NCBI GenBank assembly: GCA_023436075.1
Contig: JAEZKS010000291.1
Coordinates: 1-10,213, forward strand
Direction: 5' to 3'
Source: Methanobacteriota archaeon
Lineage (GTDB): Archaea > Halobacteriota > Methanocellia > Methanocellales > Methanocellaceae
Length of the DNA: 10,213 bases
In this document: piece by piece, positions 7,402 through 10,213 of the stretch
How positions within the stretch are numbered: position 1 is the first letter of the stretch
Layout: the number at the start of each line of letters is the position of its first letter
Program-made: the position numbers and the translations under genes
Notes under the pieces: generated by a model
The model's input: the letters and a program-made list of their open reading frames with translations, nothing else
The model's database searches: none
What the model was told of the DNA's origin: nothing

Positions 7402-7455
7402 TTATCCGATCTCTTTCCGCATGTCAATCAGCGTACCTTCGGGACAGCCGATCAC
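7402..7455 (-). pseudogene. Relic of the 3' end of a paralogue of the HTH-DDTD gene
   Basis: Translated on the minus strand, 7446-7402 encodes CPEGTLIDMRKEIG followed by TAA. The intact gene at 8553-9656 ends CPEGTLMDVRKEIG followed by TAA. I counted 12 of 14 residues and 38 of 45 bases identical, and six of the seven base changes are in third codon positions. Upstream in the same frame only two or three residues still align (V, I against M, V). The frame then runs open to a TGA at 7516-7518 with no usable start and no further likeness in any of the three frames. It is therefore a fragment of a second copy that once evolved as a protein. A functional 37-codon peptide cannot be ruled out but lacks a start codon. 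Confidence 0.78.
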
Positions 7456-7507
7456 CTCGGCATTTTTTTCAGAAACGTAGTTCAGGCCCGCGTCTGAATT
7501 CCGGATC

Positions 7508-7512
7508 GGGGA
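7508..7512 (+). promoter_or_regulatory. Possible ribosome-binding site for the hydrolase
   Basis: GGGGA lies five bases before ATG 7518 and partly fits the archaeal anti-Shine-Dalgarno. It supports the chosen start. No convincing TATA box is visible for this gene in the preceding 100 bases. Confidence 0.4.
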
Positions 7513-7517
7513 TATTC

Positions 7518-8432
7518 ATGCAAGTCGGCGGCGTCACGCATCAGCGTGCTACTGTTAACGGCATCAAGATGCACTACGTGGAGGCCGGCAACGGGCCGCC
7601 CGTATTTCTTTTGCACGGCTTTCCGGAGACATGGTTCGCGTGGCGGAAGCAGATACCGGTGCTGTCTACGAACTACCGGGTCATCGTCCCTGACCTGCGG
7701 GGCTACGGCGATAGCGACAAGCCACAAGGCGGCTACGATAAGCGTACCATGGCCCGGGACATATACGAGCTGATGCTGTCCCTCGGATACTCGAAGATCG
7801 CGTTGATCGGACATGATCGGGGCGCCAGGGTGGCCACGCGCTTTGCCAAGGACTATCGCCAATCGATCGACCGGCTGGTAGTGCTGGATAACATACCGAC
7901 CCGAATCATCAATAATTCCATGAACGCGCGGATTGCAGAGGGCCACTGGTTCTTCATCTTCAACCAGGTGCCCGGCCTGCCGGAAGCGCTCATAGACGGC
8001 CGGGAGGACGTCTGGCTTCGCTACATATACCGGAGCTGGTGCTACGACCCCGGCGCGCTGACCGACGAAGAGGTGGCCGTCTATGTCGAAGCCTACCGGC
8101 AGCCAGGGACGGTGCGCGGCTCGATGGAAGACTACCGCGCCATGCCAGTCGATGTCGCCCAGGACGAGGCGGACGCCGATCAGCTCATCGACTGCCCTGT
8201 GCTAGCGCTCTGGGGCGAAGACTTCGAGCTGGTGGGGAAAATGTGGGATGTGTGCGACATCTGGCACGGGATGGCGAAGAGCGTACAGTGCGTCGCGCTG
8301 CCCGAATGCGGGCATCTGCCCCATGAGGAGCGGCCCGACGCCGTAAACCTTGCGCTGCTCGACTTTCTCAAGGGTTGGAACGGGGCGGAAGCCGACCGGA
8401 GCCGTATCGCAGCCCACGCCGGGCAGACCTGA
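7518..8432 (+). CDS. Alpha/beta hydrolase, haloacetate (fluoroacetate) dehalogenase / epoxide hydrolase type
   Basis: This 304-residue soluble hydrolase has the alpha/beta fold with HGFPETWFAWRKQ (oxyanion region, 33-45) and RGYGDSDKP (61-69). The nucleophile elbow GHDRGAR carries Asp100. The predicted triad is Asp100, Asp124 (VVLDN) and His266 (CGHLPHEE). It also keeps Arg101 and Arg104, His143-Trp144 (GHWFF) and Tyr206 (EDYRAM). From memory, these match the carboxylate- and fluoride-binding residues of fluoroacetate dehalogenase FA1 (Asp104, Arg105, Arg108, His149, Trp150, Tyr212, His271), with an offset of four to six residues. C-F or C-Cl cleavage in a 2-haloacid-like substrate is a reasonable guess. 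Epoxide or ester hydrolysis remains possible. The gene stands alone between two minus-strand genes, one of them represented by a relic on its other side, which suggests insertion. Confidence 0.92.
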   Translation: MQVGGVTHQRATVNGIKMHYVEAGNGPPVFLLHGFPETWFAWRKQIPVLSTNYRVIVPDLRGYGDSDKPQGGYDKRTMARDIYELMLSLGYSKIALIGHDRGARVATRFAKDYRQSIDRLVVLDNIPTRIINNSMNARIAEGHWFFIFNQVPGLPEALIDGREDVWLRYIYRSWCYDPGALTDEEVAVYVEAYRQPGTVRGSMEDYRAMPVDVAQDEADADQLIDCPVLALWGEDFELVGKMWDVCDIWHGMAKSVQCVALPECGHLPHEERPDAVNLALLDFLKGWNGAEADRSRIAAHAGQT

Positions 8433-8445
8433 TACATAGTAATTT

Positions 8446-8474
8446 AAGAGCCCTACTGTCGAGAAAATGCTCTT
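8446..8474. repeat. Short inverted repeat after the hydrolase gene
   Basis: AAGAGC at 8446-8451 is repeated as its complement GCTCTT at 8469-8474, with a 17-base loop. It starts 14 bases past the hydrolase stop. It could be a weak transcript-end hairpin for either convergent gene. There is no long T-run on either side. Confidence 0.3.
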
Positions 8475-8539
8475 GTTCGAGCCGCATTATCTGTTAAATC
8501 ACTGGCGGGGTATCTCTATAGATAATATGCCGATACGAG

Positions 8540-8552
8540 GCTCTCTGAGAGC
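8540..8552 (-). repeat. Perfect 6-bp palindromic arms directly after the HTH-DDTD stop codon
   Basis: GCTCTC and GAGAGC flank a single T and abut the TAA at 8553-8555 on the minus strand. As RNA it could form a small stem with a five-base loop. No T-run follows, so it is at most a weak terminator or 3'-end stabiliser. Confidence 0.3.
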
Positions 8553-9656
8553 TTACCCGATCTCCTTGCGTACGTCCATCAGCGTCCCTTCGGGACAGTC
8601 GACCATGCCAAGAGCAGCGACCGCGCCGATGATGCCGCGGCTGCCGGTCACCTCGATGGTGCTCACCTTCGACTTTTTCGCGGCCGCCAGCGCGTCTTCG
8701 AGAGCGACTACTTCCGTGCGGGCGCGACGAGTGAACTTGACTAACTCGGGACAGTGACGGAGGCCGGTCTTGACTGCCATCCCTGTATTATCAGATTTCG
8801 TATGAGCGCGGACTGCATCGACAGCCGTATCGACGATCGCGTCGGCCAGTTCCGGCTTCACGCCCAGCTCGACATAGCTGACTGCGTTCCCGGCGGTGAT
8901 GCCAGGCACGCCCGGGTAAAGGAAGCCTACGTTGTGGGAGATTCGCTGCACGCCCTCGAGAGATGTAAGCAGGTCCAGCAGCGACAGCGTGAGCGCAAAG
9001 GTAGCGCCGTGCTCCGGAGTATCCGTGTCGTCCACGGCGATGATCATGTGAGTCAGCGCCTCCGTGGCGATCACGCCCTCGACGTAGCTCCCCTTCGGCG
9101 CGCTCCTGATCTCCAGCACGCCGTCCGCCTGCTCCATCATCTCCGTGAGCGAGTAGGCCGGGCCGCCGAAGGTACGGATGTGCTGATAGATGACGCCATC
9201 CTTCTCCTCGACTTTCTCAAGACAGAGCGAGGCGCCCTGAGGGCATTGCAGGATGCTCCCGATCTTCACTCGCTGCCGGAGGACCAGCCCGCTCTTTCTT
9301 ACGCGGGGATTACCTCGGGCGTACATGTACTCGCAGAATGAGATACAGCCCTCGCTACGGCATTCGTGGAAGATCTCCGCCATCTCCCCGTCCGCCGTGG
9401 TGAAGATGCGCTTGCACGCTGACGTCGGCAGACTGCGCGTCCGCCGGCGTGCGTACAACGCCCGGCGGCGTCCCGCGCGTTCTTCTAGGACCTCGACACA
9501 TCCCTCGTCGACGAAACGGTTGATCCAGTCCTGCAGCGTGCTGCGAGGCAGCCCGGTGCGAGATACCAGATCCTGCACGTCGAAGTAGCCCTTGTCGCCC
9601 GTGATCTCCTCTATAATGTCGATGAGCTCCCTGCGTTTCTCCAGCAGCTTCAGCAT
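8553..9656 (-). CDS. HTH protein with C-terminal TiaS-like DDTD domain
   Basis: This 367-residue protein has three parts. Residues 1-75 form a winged helix-turn-helix (FDVQDLVSRTGLPRSTLQDW, then a wing) ending in an Arg-rich stretch (RAGRRRALYARRR, 60-72). The middle has Cys99, Cys104, Cys108, Cys138 and Cys145, a possible metal site. From about residue 200 it has MIIAVDDTDTPEHGAT (Asp209, Asp210, Asp212) and near the end GSRGIIGAVAALG. DDTD and this late glycine motif are hallmarks of the TiaS (tRNA-Ile2 agmatinylcytidine synthetase) superfamily. The DDTDTPE-x-GAT form reminds me most of methanogenesis marker protein 11, whose job I do not know. It is not TiaS itself, because the TiaS nucleic-acid-binding arrangement is not visible and an HTH replaces it. 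It might be a regulator sensing a nucleotide or an RNA-modifying enzyme. It is divergent from the surface-protein gene. Confidence 0.85.
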   Translation of the reverse strand: MLKLLEKRRELIDIIEEITGDKGYFDVQDLVSRTGLPRSTLQDWINRFVDEGCVEVLEERAGRRRALYARRRTRSLPTSACKRIFTTADGEMAEIFHECRSEGCISFCEYMYARGNPRVRKSGLVLRQRVKIGSILQCPQGASLCLEKVEEKDGVIYQHIRTFGGPAYSLTEMMEQADGVLEIRSAPKGSYVEGVIATEALTHMIIAVDDTDTPEHGATFALTLSLLDLLTSLEGVQRISHNVGFLYPGVPGITAGNAVSYVELGVKPELADAIVDTAVDAVRAHTKSDNTGMAVKTGLRHCPELVKFTRRARTEVVALEDALAAAKKSKVSTIEVTGSRGIIGAVAALGMVDCPEGTLMDVRKEIG

Positions 9657-9703
9657 CGGTCGTCAGGCCTCTGTTTCGATAAGAGAGTCAGCCGTACTCC
9701 TTG

Positions 9704-9713
9704 AAATATTTTA
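9704..9713 (-). promoter_or_regulatory. TATA-box promoter of the HTH-DDTD gene
   Basis: On the minus strand the element reads TAAAATATTT. Its centre near 9708 is about 52 bases before the ATG at 9656, predicting a start near 9682 and a leader of about 26 bases. The left arm of the 9-bp repeat element touches it on its upstream side, where TFB binds. Confidence 0.6.
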
Positions 9714-9800
9714 CACTATGGACACAATGGACACAATTGAGACGCTAAGACGCCATAACAGGCTCCATGGTGATCGTTGTGCCCATAGTGTCTATAGTGT
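9713..9800. repeat. Imperfect 23-bp inverted repeat built of 9-bp units
   Basis: The left arm (9713-9735) and right arm (9778-9800) are reverse complements at 20 of 23 positions, with a 42-base spacer. Each arm is itself a tandem of about 2.5 nine-base units. Read toward its own promoter, the left arm is TGTGTCCAT, TGTGTCCAT, AGTGT and the right arm is TGTGCCCAT, AGTGTCTAT, AGTGT. The 9-base periodicity fades into the spacer (ACACAATTG, then AGACGCTAA). It lies between two divergent promoters. It could be an operator pair, or a member of the dispersed GGACACAAAG-type repeats that I recall from many genomes. Confidence 0.75.
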
Positions 9801-9821
9801 TAGCCATGAAGGGGCAACACG

Positions 9822-9829
9822 TATTTATG
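9822..9829 (+). promoter_or_regulatory. TATA-box promoter of the surface-protein gene
   Basis: TATTTATG is centred near 9825, about 28 bases before ATG 9854, so the transcript would be leaderless or nearly so. The right arm of the 9-bp repeat ends 21 bases upstream of it. Confidence 0.55.
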
Positions 9830-9853
9830 CTATTATGAATTCAGTCTAATTAA

Positions 9854-10213
9854 ATGGGTAGTCGTATCGAACCGATCAAGCCGCCTGAAGATACCCTGTT
9901 TTCCAGGCTACTGGTCATTGGCGTGCTCATATTGCTCCTTGCCATAGTGGGAGCCTGCGTGTACGTCATCTACGGTTACGTGTCGCAGCCTGCCGAAGCT
10001 GACGGCATCGACGCTACGCCGACACCCACGCCGACGCCCGAGCCCACGGCAACTCCTACGCCGACACCCACGCCCCAGCCGACGATACAGATCGATCCGC
10101 TGCCTACAGCGACTCCGACACCTCAGCCCGTTTACCAGCACGATGTCCGGGTTACAATGGGATCGAAGATCATGGCGCCACAGGGCATCTGGGAGGGATA
10201 CATCGTCTACGAT
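9854..10213 (+). CDS. Membrane-anchored surface protein with Thr-Pro linker (partial, N-terminus)
   Basis: An open frame runs from ATG 9854 to the right edge, giving 120 residues. A short N-terminal tail (MGSRIEPIKPPEDTLFSR) precedes one hydrophobic helix at about residues 19-40, with no cleavage site or lipobox that I would trust. It therefore looks like a signal anchor with the rest outside the cell. Residues 55-92 are a Thr-Pro-rich linker of the kind common in exported methanogen proteins, with alternating TP, PTPE and PTAT units and possibly O-glycosylated. A folded domain seems to begin at VYQHDVRVTMG and is cut off, so its function is unknown. The start is supported by the TATA box about 28 bases upstream. 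It is divergent from the HTH-DDTD gene and shares its regulatory region. Confidence 0.82.
   Translation, partial: MGSRIEPIKPPEDTLFSRLLVIGVLILLLAIVGACVYVIYGYVSQPAEADGIDATPTPTPTPEPTATPTPTPTPQPTIQIDPLPTATPTPQPVYQHDVRVTMGSKIMAPQGIWEGYIVYD
10014..10074 (+). repeat. Coding repeat in the Thr-Pro linker
   Basis: A 19-base sequence, CTACGCCGACACCCACGCC, occurs at 10014-10032 and again exactly at 10056-10074. Both copies encode the TPTPTP part of the linker. It is a slippage- or recombination-prone stretch within the gene, so linker length may vary between strains. Confidence 0.8.

Noticed and set aside
7482..7946. A 154-codon minus-strand frame opposite the hydrolase start
   Set aside because: The plus-strand hydrolase has all its catalytic motifs. 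The antisense frame has none and is not the frame of the paralogue relic.
8754..9341. A 195-codon plus-strand frame inside the HTH-DDTD gene
   Set aside because: It is Arg, His and Asp-rich antisense of a motif-bearing gene, with no independent start signal or family likeness.
9713..9800. CRISPR array reading of the repeated units between the divergent genes
   Set aside because: The units are only 9 bases, contiguous and inverted. There are no unique spacers of regular length and no cas genes nearby.
9592..9849. An 85-codon plus-strand frame across the divergent promoter region
   Set aside because: It reads through the antisense of the HTH gene start, a TATA box and the 9-bp repeats, which give the MDTMDT stretch. 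No promoter fits.

Overview
This window looks like chromosomal DNA from a GC-rich methanogenic euryarchaeon. The clues are an archaeal-type topoisomerase I, a GatCAB amidotransferase operon, TATA-box promoters lying about 25 bases before starts with little or no leader, a lipoprotein with an archaeal-style lipobox, and a Thr-Pro-linked surface protein. A Methanocella-like (Rice Cluster I) genome is my best guess. That rests on gene content and base composition, not on a database match.

Layout. Positions 1-144 hold the last codons of a membrane protein. A TATA box then starts a compact five-gene plus-strand unit: asnB (214-1557), gatC (1554-1835), gatA (1832-3220), gatB (3221-4660) and topA (4651-6783). 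Every junction overlaps or abuts, so it is almost certainly one operon. AsnB makes free asparagine from aspartate and glutamine. GatCAB makes the amide directly on mischarged Asp-tRNA(Asn) and possibly Glu-tRNA(Gln). TopA relaxes negative supercoils. A T-run follows topA.

Positions 6784-8552 look like an accessory stretch. They contain a small, lower-GC, minus-strand lipoprotein gene (6827-7276), a plus-strand alpha/beta hydrolase with the complete fluoroacetate-dehalogenase residue set (7518-8432), and between them a short relic of the 3' end of the next gene (about 7402-7455, minus).

The intact relative of that relic is at 8553-9656 (minus). It is a 367-residue protein with an N-terminal helix-turn-helix, a cysteine-containing middle and a C-terminal DDTD domain related to TiaS and, I think, methanogenesis marker protein 11. 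It is divergently transcribed from a surface or exported protein that runs off the right edge (9854 onward). The 197 bases between them carry both promoters and a 23-bp imperfect inverted repeat built of 9-bp units, with one arm next to each promoter.

The most interesting points are the HTH-DDTD fusion protein, the divergent-promoter inverted repeat that could be its operator, and the decayed paralogue tail on the far side of the hydrolase.
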